Source of the DNA: Haloarcula taiwanensis
Lineage (GTDB): Archaea; Halobacteriota; Halobacteria; Halobacteriales; Haloarculaceae
DNA: 64,000 bases
NCBI GenBank assembly: GCA_002844335.1
Contig: CP019154.1
Location: forward strand, 2,232,001 to 2,296,000
Direction of reading: 5' to 3'
Part shown: in pieces, positions 14,934-23,965 of the stretch
How positions within the stretch are numbered: position 1 is the stretch's first letter
Layout of the letters: every line of letters begins with the position of its first letter
Notes under the pieces: model-generated
The model's input: only the letters and a program-made list of their open reading frames with translations
Databases searched by the model: none
What the model was told of the DNA's origin: nothing
Made by a program: the position numbers and the translations under genes

Positions 14934-16565
14934 ATGGTCGAACACGGCTGGCACGAGGACGCGGTCATCTACACACTGGACGTAAAGACGTTCAACGACA
15001 GCAACGGCGACGGCTGGGGCGATTTCCGGGGCCTCATCGAGAAGCTCGATTACATCGAGGACCTCGGCGTGACCTGCCTCTGGCTCCGCCCGTTCTATCC
15101 GAGTCCACTCCGGGACAACGGGTACGACGTCGCCGACTACTACAGCGTCCACGACCGGATGGGAACACTGGCAGACTTCCGAGAACTCACCGACCGCGCC
15201 CACGACCGCGGCATCCGTGTCCTCACCGACCTCGTGTTCAACCATACCTCGATCGACCACGAGTGGTTCCAGCGCGCCCGCGGGGACCCGGACTCGAAGT
15301 ACCACGACTACTACCTCTGGACTAGCCACCTCGACGATGCGTACCAGACGACCAACATTTTCCCCGACCGCGAGGACGGCGTCTGGAGCTACGACGAGGT
15401 CGCCGGCAAGCACTACTTCCACCAGTTCTACCACCATCAGCCGGACCTCAACGTCGCCAACCCCGCTGTCCGCGACGAAATCCACGACGTGATGCGCTTC
15501 TGGCTGGACCAGGGAGCAGACGGTTTCCGTATTGACGCCGCCCACCCGATGCTGCTGCCGAAGGGGCACAACGGGACAACCGAGGACATCGAGCTGTTCA
15601 AAGAACTGAAACGCGTCGTCAGGGAGACGAAGGACCACGCCATCCTCATCGCCGAGGCCGACGACCAGCCCGAACACCTCGATTACTACTTCGGTGACGG
15701 CGAGGCGTTCGACCTCCTGTTCAATTTCGTCCTGAACGCTCACATGGTGTACGGCGTCGGCGTCAGAGACACCTGGCCACTCCACCGCGCGAACGAGGTC
15801 CTGCCGGACATCTCAGGGATCGGACAGTGGGCGAACTTCCTCCGGAACCACGACGAGTGGAACCTCCTGAAACTCCCCCACGAAGCGCTGGAACACGCCC
15901 GGGAGTACTTTGGCCCCGATGACGGTTCCTCGTGGATTTTCGGTCGGGGTCACCGGCTCCGGCTGGCAGACCTCCTCGGCCACGACCACGACCGCATCGC
16001 GATGGCTCACAGCCTCCTCTTTGCGTATCCGGGGACACCGGTCATCCTCTCCGGCGACGAGATCGGCATGGGCTCGGACCTGTGGCTCGACGAACGGGAG
16101 TCTGTCCGGACGCCGATGCAGTGGGACGACACCGAGAACGGCGGCTTCTCGACGGCCGCTCGCGAGGACTGCTACAACCCGCCGGTCGTCGGGAAGGAGT
16201 ACAGCTTCGAGCACATCAACGTCGCTGACCAGCAAGCCGACCCTGACTCGCTGCTGTCACACATCCAGCGTCTCGTCGCGGCCCGCAAGCGCAACCCAGA
16301 ACTCAGCGGCGGCGACCTCCATCTGATCGAATCGGGCCACAAGGACGTGCCCGTTCACCGCGTCGACACCGGTGACACCGCCTTCATCTTCGCCCATAAC
16401 TTCGCCGACGAGTACCGCGAAGCCGTCCTCCAGTGGGAAGTCCCCGACGCCGACACGTCGAAGGCAGTCGGTGACGGCGGCTATCACATCGAGGACGGCG
16501 GCGTCACCTTCCTGCTGGATCCGTGTGACTACGTCTGGCTCCGTGGCGATAAGCGCGACTGGTGA
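14934..16565 (+). CDS. GH13 alpha-amylase family enzyme (trehalose synthase-like)
   Basis: This 543-residue protein is a complete GH13 enzyme. Catalytic residues are Asp201 (DGFRIDAAHP), Glu241 (LIAEAD) and Asp307 (FLRNHDEWN), with His104 in LTDLVFNHTS. The opening WHEDAVIYTLDVKTFNDSNGDGWGDF and the YLWTS and NHDEWNLL segments resemble the trehalose synthase/oligo-1,6-glucosidase branch. Maltose-trehalose interconversion is plausible for osmolyte supply, but an alpha-glucosidase is equally compatible. The C-terminal beta domain is present and there is no signal peptide, so it is cytosolic. It is not clearly in an operon. Confidence 0.85.
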   Translation: MVEHGWHEDAVIYTLDVKTFNDSNGDGWGDFRGLIEKLDYIEDLGVTCLWLRPFYPSPLRDNGYDVADYYSVHDRMGTLADFRELTDRAHDRGIRVLTDLVFNHTSIDHEWFQRARGDPDSKYHDYYLWTSHLDDAYQTTNIFPDREDGVWSYDEVAGKHYFHQFYHHQPDLNVANPAVRDEIHDVMRFWLDQGADGFRIDAAHPMLLPKGHNGTTEDIELFKELKRVVRETKDHAILIAEADDQPEHLDYYFGDGEAFDLLFNFVLNAHMVYGVGVRDTWPLHRANEVLPDISGIGQWANFLRNHDEWNLLKLPHEALEHAREYFGPDDGSSWIFGRGHRLRLADLLGHDHDRIAMAHSLLFAYPGTPVILSGDEIGMGSDLWLDERESVRTPMQWDDTENGGFSTAAREDCYNPPVVGKEYSFEHINVADQQADPDSLLSHIQRLVAARKRNPELSGGDLHLIESGHKDVPVHRVDTGDTAFIFAHNFADEYREAVLQWEVPDADTSKAVGDGGYHIEDGGVTFLLDPCDYVWLRGDKRDW

Positions 16566-16653
16566 CTGACTGCAGACGGTCACAAAAAACAGCAAAAACA
16601 AGCCGCGTCTCGCGGGCCGGTCCGTTGCAGTTCGAGGCCGCTGTGGGACCTCG

Positions 16654-17865
16654 TTACTCCCGAAGACGCTCGTAGATGAGCTGGTCGAGGTCTTCGCGGA
16701 GTTCGTCGACCTGCACCTCTTCGAGTACCGGGACGTAGAACCCTTCGACGAGCATGTTCTTCGCGCTCTCGGGGTCGACACCGCGGGAGGTCATGTAGAA
16801 CATGTCCTCTTCGTCGACCTGCCCGACCGTCGCGGAGTGGGAGGCCTCGGTGTCGTGGTTGTTGATGATGAGCTTCGGCGACGCGTCGGCCTCGGAATCG
16901 TCGGAGAGCATGAGCGTGTTCTCACGCTGGTAGGACGACGTGTCCCAGGCCTCACGACCGACATCCTGCACGCCCTCGTACACCGAGCGGGCGTCATCGT
17001 CGAGGACGCCGCGGGTGACGAGGTCGGCGATAGTGTGTTCGGCCTCGTGCCAGACACGCGACGCGATGTCGAAGTGCTGGTCCTCGTGGCCGAAGAAGGC
17101 TCCGAGAATCTGGGACTCGGAGGAGTCACCCAGCAGTCGGGTCTCGACGTTAGACTTGGTCAGTCGGGAGCCGATGTTGCCGTCGATCCAGTTGACCGTG
17201 GCGTAGGTGTCGGCGTGGCCGCGCTTGACCTGGAAGTTGTAGGTCTCTTCCGAGAGGTTCTGGAGCGCGCCGTACTGGACGTAGGCGTTCTCCTCGGCGA
17301 CGACCTCGACGATACCAGAGTAGTACTGGTCAGCGTCGGTCGTCTCGCCGGTCTGCTGGCGTTCCAGAATCGTGACCGAGGAGGACTCCTCGGCGAGGAC
17401 GAGCGTGTAGTTGAACAGCGACTGGCTGTTCATCGTCGTCCGGATCTTCACGTCCTCGGCATCGACGCCCTCGGGGACGTAGACGACCGTCCCGGCCGAG
17501 AACAGGGCCGTCGACAGCGCGGTGAGGTAGTCTCGCTGCGGGTCGACGGTACTGCCGAAGTGCTCCTCAACGAGGTCTTCGTGCTCGTCGAGCGCCTCGC
17601 TCCAAGAGAGGACCTCGACGCCCTCGGCGTCGACGCGGTCCTTGTCCTGTGCGTAGTCGAGCGGGTCGACCAGCGACTCGTATTCGAGCGCGTCGAGGTT
17701 CGTCCACGTCCGACCCGGCGTCCGGATAACGTCCGGCATTTCGAGCTCTTCGAGCGCCGCGAGCGCGTCCTTTCGCGTCTCAAGCAGCCACTCCGGCTCG
17801 CCGAGATCGTCTGAAATCTGTTCCACTTGGGCCTCTGTGAGATTGGCGTGTACCTGCGTACTCAT
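16654..17865 (-). CDS. sufD: SufD, Fe-S cluster assembly scaffold subunit
   Basis: This 403-residue protein forms the SufBC2D scaffold with the two genes just upstream on this strand. The N-terminal helical region leads to a right-handed beta-helix core. The C-terminal signature includes NNHDTEASHSATVGQVDEEDMFYMTSRGV, which contains the conserved His thought to work at the SufB-SufD interface. SufBCD assembles Fe-S clusters in the cytosol. No SufS desulfurase, SufE or SufU is adjacent, so sulfur supply is encoded elsewhere. The gene starts 2 nt after the sufB stop (17868), so it is tightly coupled. Gene order sufC-sufB-sufD is the usual haloarchaeal one. Confidence 0.95.
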   Translation of the reverse strand: MSTQVHANLTEAQVEQISDDLGEPEWLLETRKDALAALEELEMPDVIRTPGRTWTNLDALEYESLVDPLDYAQDKDRVDAEGVEVLSWSEALDEHEDLVEEHFGSTVDPQRDYLTALSTALFSAGTVVYVPEGVDAEDVKIRTTMNSQSLFNYTLVLAEESSSVTILERQQTGETTDADQYYSGIVEVVAEENAYVQYGALQNLSEETYNFQVKRGHADTYATVNWIDGNIGSRLTKSNVETRLLGDSSESQILGAFFGHEDQHFDIASRVWHEAEHTIADLVTRGVLDDDARSVYEGVQDVGREAWDTSSYQRENTLMLSDDSEADASPKLIINNHDTEASHSATVGQVDEEDMFYMTSRGVDPESAKNMLVEGFYVPVLEEVQVDELREDLDQLIYERLRE

Positions 17866-17867
17866 GG

Positions 17868-19298
17868 TTATCCGAGCGACCCCTCCATCTCAAGCTCAAT
17901 GAGGCGGTTCAGCTCAACGGCGTACTCAATCGGCAGTTCCTCCGTGATCGGCTCGATGAAGCCGGCGACGATCATCTGCTTTGCGTCGTCGTCGTCCAGT
18001 CCGCGGGACTGGAGGTAGAAGACGTCCTCGTCACCGATCTTGCCGACAGTCGCCTCGTGGGCAACGTCGACCTTGGACTCCTGAATCTCCATGTACGGCA
18101 TCGTGTCCGACGTGGACTCGTTGTCGAACATCAGGGCGTCACACTCGACGGAGGTCGAAGAGTCTTCGGCACCGTCAGCGATGTGGACGAGACCGCGGTA
18201 GTTCGTGCGGCCGCCGTCCTTGCTGATGGACTTGGACTCGATGGTGGACTTCGTCTCTGGGGCGTTGTGGTAGACCTTCGCTCCCGTGTCGATGTCCTGG
18301 CCCTCGCCGGCGAAGGCGATGGTGATGTGGTTGTCCGTCGCGCCGGGCCCTTTGAGGACGGTCGAGGGGTACAGCATCGTGGCCTTCGAGCCCATGCTGC
18401 CCGAGACCCACTCCATCGTGCCGTCGGCCTCGCAGATGGCGCGCTTGGTGTTGAGGTTGTACGTGTTCTTCGACCAGTTCTGCACGGTCGAGTACTGGAC
18501 GTGAGCGTTCTCCTTGACGAACACTTCGACGCCGCCGGAGTGAAGGTTGAACTCCGAGTACTTCGGGGCGGAACAGCCCTCGATGTAGTGGACTTCGGAG
18601 TTCTCCTCGGCGATGATGAGCGTGTGCTCGAACTGGCCCATGCCGTCGGAGTTCATGCGGAAGTACGCCTGGACCGGCATATCGACCGTGGTGTCCTCGG
18701 GGACGTAGACGAACGACCCACCGGACCAGATAGCGCCGTGCAGCGCCGCGAACTTGTTGTCGCTCGGCGGCACGGCCTTGGTCATGAAGTACTCTTTGAG
18801 GATGTCTTCGTGTTCCTGGACGGCCTTGTCCATGTCACAGAAGATGACACCCTTCTCCTCCCAGCGCTCCTGCATGTTCTGGTAGACGATCTCGGACTCG
18901 TACTGCGCGCCGACGCCTGAGAGCGCGTTCTTCTCGGCTTCCGGGATGCCCAGTTTGTCGAAGGTGTCCTGAATCTCCTCTGGGAGGTCGTTCCAGTCGT
19001 CGACGCCGCCGCGTGTCTCGATGTCGGGGCGGATGTACGGGACGATTTCGTCCACGTCGACCTCGGAGAGGTCGGGCGCGCCCGGCCAGCCGTCCGGCAT
19101 CGGCATCTCCTTGTACTGTTCGAGCGCGCGAAGGCGGCGTTCGAGCATCCATTCGGGCTCGTCCTTGTCTTCGGAGATGACCCGGATGGTCTCCTCCGTG
19201 AGGCCCTTCTCGGCTTCGAAGGCGGACTTCTCCTCTTTCTTGAACTCGAAGCGCTTCTCGGTGTCCGTTTCCTTGAGGTGGTCTTGATCTGAACTCAT
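17868..19298 (-). CDS. sufB: SufB, Fe-S cluster assembly scaffold subunit
   Basis: This is a 476-residue SufB. Typical features are the N-terminal helix rich in charged residues and the EPEWMLERRLRALEQY segment. The beta-helix carries MQERWEEKGVIFCDMD, and the C-terminal STSVECDALMFDN contains Cys386, equivalent to the essential cluster/persulfide Cys of bacterial SufB. The IQESKVDVAHEATVGKIGDE stretch that follows is invariant in the family. It is co-transcribed with sufC (36-nt gap) and sufD (2-nt gap) from the promoter near 20341. Confidence 0.97.
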   Translation of the reverse strand: MSSDQDHLKETDTEKRFEFKKEEKSAFEAEKGLTEETIRVISEDKDEPEWMLERRLRALEQYKEMPMPDGWPGAPDLSEVDVDEIVPYIRPDIETRGGVDDWNDLPEEIQDTFDKLGIPEAEKNALSGVGAQYESEIVYQNMQERWEEKGVIFCDMDKAVQEHEDILKEYFMTKAVPPSDNKFAALHGAIWSGGSFVYVPEDTTVDMPVQAYFRMNSDGMGQFEHTLIIAEENSEVHYIEGCSAPKYSEFNLHSGGVEVFVKENAHVQYSTVQNWSKNTYNLNTKRAICEADGTMEWVSGSMGSKATMLYPSTVLKGPGATDNHITIAFAGEGQDIDTGAKVYHNAPETKSTIESKSISKDGGRTNYRGLVHIADGAEDSSTSVECDALMFDNESTSDTMPYMEIQESKVDVAHEATVGKIGDEDVFYLQSRGLDDDDAKQMIVAGFIEPITEELPIEYAVELNRLIELEMEGSLG

Positions 19299-19334
19299 AG
19301 TGTGTGTAGTGTTATCGCTGTGTACGGAAGGGCG

Positions 19335-20264
19335 TTACGCGGCCTCGTAGGCTTCCTCTCGGACCCAGTCGTACCCCTCGTCTTCGAGCTTTTCGGCGAG
19401 TTCGGCACCACCGGAAGTGGCGATCTGGCCGTCGAGCATCACGTGGACGTGGTCGGGTTCGACGTAGTCGAGGATGCGCTGGTAGTGGGTAATCTGGAGG
19501 ATGCCTGCGCCCTGCTCGTCACGGAGCGCGTTGATGCCGTTGGAGACGTCCTGCAGTCGGTCGATGTCCAGTCCGGAGTCGATTTCGTCGAGCACGGCAA
19601 TCGAGGGCTCGAGAATCGCGGCCTGGAGGACCTCGTTTTGCTTCTTCTCGCCACCCGAGAAGCCAGCGTTGAGATACCGGGACGCGAACTTCTCGTCCAT
19701 GTCCAGCTGCTCCATCTTCTCCTGGAGGATTTCCTGGAACTCGGCGACGCCGATTTCTCCTTCTTCGACGTTGCCCTCCATCGGGGAGGTGTCGTAGCCG
19801 GCGGCGTCCTCGTTGGTGTCGCCGCCCTCTGCGTCAGCTTCCTCTTCGTCGTCGTCCTCGAACAGTTCCTCGCGCTCTTCGAGCTTGGCGTTGAGCGCGG
19901 TGCGGAGGAAGTTCACCATGGTGACTCCTTCGATCTCGGCCGGGTACTGGAAGCCGAGGAAGATACCGAGCGCGGCGCGCTCGTTCGGTTCGAGGTCGAG
20001 CAGGTCCCAGGTGCGGAGATCTTCTGGGATCTCCTCGTCGCCGAACTCGTCCTCTTCGAGGTGGATGAGCACTTCGCCGTCGGTTACCTCGTAGGCAGGG
20101 TGGCCGGCAATGATCTTCGCCGTTGTGGACTTGCCTGAGCCGTTTGGACCCATCAGCGCGTGGATCTCACCGGACTCGACTTCGAGGTCGACACCGCGGA
20201 GAATCGTCTCACCGTCCTCTTCTGCGACTTCTGCGTGGAGATTGTTGATTTCGAGTTTCGCCAT
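19335..20264 (-). CDS. sufC: SufC ATPase with acidic insertion
   Basis: This is a 309-residue ABC-type ATPase. It has Walker A GPNGSGKSTTAKIIAG (about 38-53), signature FSGGEKKQNEVLQ and Walker B IAVLDEIDSGLD with the H-loop ITHYQRIL. It powers conformational change in the SufBC2D complex. Compared with the roughly 250 residues of bacterial SufC it is longer. Much of the difference is a strongly acidic segment of about 40 residues between NAKLEEREELF and the VAEFQEILQEKM helix. It is the first gene of the operon. A palindrome and TATA box, plus a DtxR-like box in the leader, suggest iron or redox control. Confidence 0.95.
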   Translation of the reverse strand: MAKLEINNLHAEVAEEDGETILRGVDLEVESGEIHALMGPNGSGKSTTAKIIAGHPAYEVTDGEVLIHLEEDEFGDEEIPEDLRTWDLLDLEPNERAALGIFLGFQYPAEIEGVTMVNFLRTALNAKLEEREELFEDDDEEEADAEGGDTNEDAAGYDTSPMEGNVEEGEIGVAEFQEILQEKMEQLDMDEKFASRYLNAGFSGGEKKQNEVLQAAILEPSIAVLDEIDSGLDIDRLQDVSNGINALRDEQGAGILQITHYQRILDYVEPDHVHVMLDGQIATSGGAELAEKLEDEGYDWVREEAYEAA

Positions 20265-20273
20265 AGGTATCTC

Positions 20274-20287
20274 TTAGGTCAACCGAA
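20274..20287. promoter_or_regulatory. DtxR-like inverted repeat in the suf leader
   Basis: TTAGGT-CA-ACCGAA is an inverted repeat with 5 of 6 matched pairs, resembling the TTAGGT half-site known for DtxR-type regulators. It lies 10 nt before the sufC ATG, downstream of the inferred transcription start, where a bound repressor would block elongation. Confidence 0.4.
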
Positions 20288-20340
20288 AGAAGGTACGTTT
20301 CACCCATGAAGCTTTCGCATTGCTGCGAACTCAACTTCTG

Positions 20341-20360
20341 TATATAGAAATAATATTTCT
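20341..20360 (-). promoter_or_regulatory. suf promoter: TATA box with overlapping palindrome
   Basis: On the minus strand TATATA (20341-20346) directly follows a perfect 15-nt palindrome AGAAATA-A-TATTTCT (20346-20360, as read on the plus strand). The palindrome occupies the BRE position, as expected for a repressor or activator site. Transcription should start near 20317, giving a leader of about 50 nt. Confidence 0.55.
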
Positions 20361-20389
20361 TGCAGCAGTAAGCCCCTGCTTTCTGTGGG

Positions 20390-23197
20390 TTACATGAAGC
20401 TGCCGAGTCCCGTCTGTTCCTGCCCGGACTTGACCTCCTCCCAGGAGATATCCATGGCTTCCAAGATCCGAGCAATCGGTCCTTTCAGTGTCTTATCGAG
20501 CATCTTGTCCCAGTCGATTTCGAACTCCTCGGGGATCTGGTCCGCGTACTCGAAGCAGATAACGTCGGGGTCCCGTCGGAACTCGCCGTACAGCGGGTCC
20601 CGCTGGGGGTCCAGTCCCTCCTCTTCCTCGATGCGCTGGAAGAAGTCCGAGTGGACTCGGTCGAGATAGAGGCGCTTGGGTTTCGAGCCGCTCTGGAAGT
20701 TCGTCCCCAGCAGAAGGTTGGCGTACTTCGCGCCCCGGACCTGCGCAGTGTCGGTGTCGTAGTTGTCGAGTTTCTTGCCGATGCCTCCGGGGATGCCCAC
20801 GTCGTCATAATTGACGTTGCCGTCCTGATAGTCCTCGATGACATCGCTGACGTACTGTTTGATGGACTCGGCGTCTTCGCCGCGGACGATGCGGTCGATA
20901 ACCTCCTTCTGGACCCGCTTGGTGATGGGCGCGATGTCCGAGCGCTGGTACTCGAAGCCCGTGATGTCGATGTCGTCGACGTGCTTGCCCTCCTTCCAGA
21001 CGATGTTGCCCGCGTAGCGCTTCTTTTTGCCGGCCTGGAAGAACCGCCGGTAGAGCTTCTCGAACTCTATCTGGAAGCGATGCTCGTCGGCGTTGAGTTC
21101 CTCCATCGCGAACTCGTCGTACGAGTCGTTGATGGTCTCCTCCAGTTCGAACCCCTTCCCGATGGTCGCGGCGATGAGTTCGAGTTCGTCGTCGCTCATC
21201 TCCGGGTGTTTCTCGCGCATCTCGTCGGTGACGGTCACGTCGCCCTCGACGTCCGCCGGGCCGATGTCGCCCAACTGGAGCATGACAGAGTCGGTGTCCC
21301 CGTAGACGACCTCGTAGCCCTCGCTCGCGACGACCTCGTCGGTGTAGTCGATGACCTCGCGGCCGGTGGCGGTGACCGCCGCACCCATCTCCTTGTCGTA
21401 GAGGCGGAAGCGGTCCCACCCAAGTACGCCGTACAGGCTGTTCATTATCACCTTCACTGCCGCTTGCTGACGGTCTAAGCGCTCGTACTCCGGATTTTCG
21501 GGGTCAAAACTGTTCCGGCGTTCTTTCTTCTCCTCGCGCTCTGTCAGGAGTTCGTCGACCATCTCCCGGATGACGCCGTCCGGTTCCTTCCGGAAGTGCG
21601 TGCCGTTGGGCGCGCAGTAGGTGTCACCGTCGTAGGTCTCGGGGTCGACCTTCGTCTCCGGGCTGGCGTTGGTCGTCACCATGCACATCGGGTACAGCGA
21701 CTTCAGGTCCAGCACGGTGACGTTCTCGCGGACGCCGGTGATGGGGTCGAACACCGCGCCGCCCTCGTAGTCCTCGCTCTCCTGTTGGCCCTTCGAGGGG
21801 AGCGCGAACTCGCCGTGGAGCTTGTGCAGGACGTACATGTCGACGGCGTCGCCAGGCGTCGTCGCGTCCTCCAGTTTGCAGCCGACGAAGGTGCGGACCT
21901 CGTCCCAGAAGTCGACGATGTCCTGCTCGCGGTCGAGTTCGACACACAGCTCCACGTCCCGGAGGTTGTACTCCAGCAACTGCTCGGGGTCTTGCTCCCA
22001 GAGGTCGCCGATGTCGCCAGTGTAGCGCTCCTTGCCGACGCCGAGTTCCTGCTCGCCGACGGCGTCGAGCCGGTAGGATTCGAGTTCGGTGAACTGCGTA
22101 CGCTTGTAGGCATACAGGAGGTCGAAGACGACCCGGCCCTTGATATCGGGGCCGCCCCAGCCCGACCGCCAGACCTCGTCGACGCGGGAGAGGCGGTCGA
22201 CGGACAGGTCGTAGTCGTGGTTGTAACTCTGGAGTTCCTCTAGGCGGTCGAGGAAGTACGGCGCGTCGAAGTCGTCGAAGTTCCAGCCCGTCAGCACGTC
22301 GGGGTCGGTGTCGATGATGTAGTCGACAAAGGCCTCCAGCATGGCCTCCTCCTCGCCGAAGACGCGCACGTCGGCCTCGAAGTCCTCCCGAATCGGGTCG
22401 TAGCCGGCCAGCGCCTCGGGGCCGTCGATGCCGTCGGGGGACTCGTACAGCCAGACGACGTACTCGTCGCGGTAGGAGTCGTGGGAGGTAAGGCAGATGA
22501 TCGGTTCCTCGCCGTCCTCGGGGAACCCCTGCCTGTCGTCGACCTCGATATCGAAGGTGTTGACCCGCGGGTCGGCGTGGGCCTCGACCGGTTGAATCTC
22601 CTCGTGGTGGACCTTCAGGCTCCCGTCGTCGAGTTTGCGGGCGGGGACGCGCACGCCGCTCGTAATATCCTTGTCGATCAGCAGCCGGTTGGGAAAGAGG
22701 ATGTCCGCCTCGTAGTGGTCGAAGTCGTCGCGTATCTGCCCCACGTCGCGTGGCGTCTGGCCGAATATCTTCGTCAGGCGCTCGCCCCGAATCGATTCGT
22801 AGGGCTCGCCGTCCGCGTCGGCTTCTTCCCAGCCAGTGATGCTATCGTACTGACGGAGTCCGTCGTCGGTGACGCTGTCGGTCGGCGCGTAGAAGTACGG
22901 CTTGAAATCGAAGACACGAGCGTGAACCGGTTCGTTGTCGTCGGTGCGGCCGAAGACGTGGACGACCGGGAATTCGTCGTCGCCCTGGCCCTCGATGGTG
23001 TAGTCGACCTGCGTGACGACGAACTCGACGGTCTCCTCGACGGGCGGGAACTGACGCTCGTCGAGATCGACGACGCTCGTCCCGCCGTCGCTCCCACCGT
23101 TGCCCGCGATGGCCGCCGCTTCGTCGGCGACCGGGCGGTCGTCTGTGCCCGCGTCCTGCCCGAAGTCCCCCAGCGTGCCCTGGGTGCCGTCACTCAT
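20390..23197 (-). CDS. polB: Family B DNA polymerase (PolB)
   Basis: This is a 935-residue replicative-type polymerase. The 3'-5' exonuclease Exo I motif NTFDIEVDD is near residue 214, Exo II is in GWNFDDFDAP, and Exo III is in YNLRDVELC. Polymerase motif A DLKSLYPM is near residue 496, motif B is KVIMNSLYGVLG, and motif C YGDTDSV is near residue 633. The last residues QTGLGSF form a PCNA-binding (PIP) box. Motifs A, B and C are uninterrupted, so there is no intein at the sites where many haloarchaeal polB genes carry them. The start at 23197 is chosen because residues upstream of MSDGTQGTLGDF do not look coding. The acidic N-terminal extension is haloarchaeal. Confidence 0.96.
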   Translation of the reverse strand: MSDGTQGTLGDFGQDAGTDDRPVADEAAAIAGNGGSDGGTSVVDLDERQFPPVEETVEFVVTQVDYTIEGQGDDEFPVVHVFGRTDDNEPVHARVFDFKPYFYAPTDSVTDDGLRQYDSITGWEEADADGEPYESIRGERLTKIFGQTPRDVGQIRDDFDHYEADILFPNRLLIDKDITSGVRVPARKLDDGSLKVHHEEIQPVEAHADPRVNTFDIEVDDRQGFPEDGEEPIICLTSHDSYRDEYVVWLYESPDGIDGPEALAGYDPIREDFEADVRVFGEEEAMLEAFVDYIIDTDPDVLTGWNFDDFDAPYFLDRLEELQSYNHDYDLSVDRLSRVDEVWRSGWGGPDIKGRVVFDLLYAYKRTQFTELESYRLDAVGEQELGVGKERYTGDIGDLWEQDPEQLLEYNLRDVELCVELDREQDIVDFWDEVRTFVGCKLEDATTPGDAVDMYVLHKLHGEFALPSKGQQESEDYEGGAVFDPITGVRENVTVLDLKSLYPMCMVTTNASPETKVDPETYDGDTYCAPNGTHFRKEPDGVIREMVDELLTEREEKKERRNSFDPENPEYERLDRQQAAVKVIMNSLYGVLGWDRFRLYDKEMGAAVTATGREVIDYTDEVVASEGYEVVYGDTDSVMLQLGDIGPADVEGDVTVTDEMREKHPEMSDDELELIAATIGKGFELEETINDSYDEFAMEELNADEHRFQIEFEKLYRRFFQAGKKKRYAGNIVWKEGKHVDDIDITGFEYQRSDIAPITKRVQKEVIDRIVRGEDAESIKQYVSDVIEDYQDGNVNYDDVGIPGGIGKKLDNYDTDTAQVRGAKYANLLLGTNFQSGSKPKRLYLDRVHSDFFQRIEEEEGLDPQRDPLYGEFRRDPDVICFEYADQIPEEFEIDWDKMLDKTLKGPIARILEAMDISWEEVKSGQEQTGLGSFM

Positions 23198-23304
23198 TCT
23201 TGGCCTTGTTTCGAGATGCCGCATAAAAACACCGGCGGTCGACGGGGTATTGCCACAGGCAGAAAGTATATGCCATCGAGTAACATACCCAAGTTTGACG
23301 GCCA

Positions 23305-23496
23305 ATGTCGCACCACGCATCCCCCCACGGCGAGGCGGATAGGTCCGAAGAACTGCGGTCGGAGCCGGCGCTCCCGGACGCCATCCAGACGACCGAGACC
23401 TACGAGACCGAGGAGGGGACAGTGTTTTACGACGCCGAGAACCCGCTCGCGTGGCTACAGACTGATACGGCGCTCACTTTACAGGAAATCGCCTGA
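23305..23496 (+). CDS. Small conserved haloarchaeal protein (DUF7331-like)
   Basis: This 63-residue acidic protein ends in a motif TYETEEGTVFYDAENPLAWLQTD, which I recognise from a family of short haloarchaeal proteins (DUF7331 type). No catalytic or metal-binding residues are evident. It is divergent from polB, with 107 nt between the two start codons, so the two share a promoter region. The function is unknown; the conserved C-terminal half is probably the interaction surface. Confidence 0.75.
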   Translation: MSHHASPHGEADRSEELRSEPALPDAIQTTETYETEEGTVFYDAENPLAWLQTDTALTLQEIA

Positions 23497-23503
23497 CAGG
23501 AAG

Positions 23504-23512
23504 TACTTTTAG
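23504..23512 (+). promoter_or_regulatory. TATA box selecting the start at 23537
   Basis: TACTTTTAG is centred about 29 nt before ATG 23537. It favours a leaderless ATG start over the GTG three bases earlier. Confidence 0.5.
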
Positions 23513-23536
23513 CGTCCACGCGTCGTAGCTAGTGTG

Positions 23537-23938
23537 ATGGACATCCCCGGCGAGGACGACCCGAACGAGAGCGGCGGCGTCCTCTCGGAAAAGAGCGAGT
23601 ACGAACCAGAGGAGTTCGACCCGGAGAGCCTCGGACCGGACGTTCCGTCCCCGACGGACGGCGATTACAGCGGCGACACCACAGGGCTGTTCGTCAAACT
23701 CGTCATCGTGTTCAACGTCGCGCTGCTTGCCCTCTCGCTCGGCCCGATGCTTGCGTACTTCGAGGGACAGGTCGACCTCGGGGTCCGGATATTCCTCGTC
23801 GGCGTCATCGCCTTCGGCTACGGAACGTTTCGGTACATCCAGTTCGAGCGCGAGCGCAAATCGGACGACGAGGGCGACACAGCCGAGACCACACATACGC
23901 AGTCCGACGGCACAGAGTCAGGCGACCACAACGGCTAA
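23537..23938 (+). CDS. Two-TM membrane protein (DUF7322-like)
   Basis: This 133-residue protein has an acidic N-terminal 45 residues, two hydrophobic segments (LFVKLVIVFNVALLALSLGPMLA and VRIFLVGVIAFGYGTFRYIQF in outline), and a Glu/Asp/Ser/Thr-rich C-terminal tail. The layout is a helical hairpin with both termini probably cytoplasmic. It resembles a short family seen beside polB in haloarchaea (DUF7322 by recollection). The role is unknown. The next gene starts 27 nt downstream and has no clear promoter, so the two may be one transcript. Confidence 0.72.
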   Translation: MDIPGEDDPNESGGVLSEKSEYEPEEFDPESLGPDVPSPTDGDYSGDTTGLFVKLVIVFNVALLALSLGPMLAYFEGQVDLGVRIFLVGVIAFGYGTFRYIQFERERKSDDEGDTAETTHTQSDGTESGDHNG

Positions 23939-23965
23939 CCGGTCCGGCCAGCTACGAAGCATTAT

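Noticed and set aside
20390..23197. Possible inteins in the DNA polymerase gene
   Set aside because: Motifs A, B and C (DLKSLYPM, KVIMNSLYGVLG, YGDTDSV) are continuous and the length is normal for an intein-free PolB.
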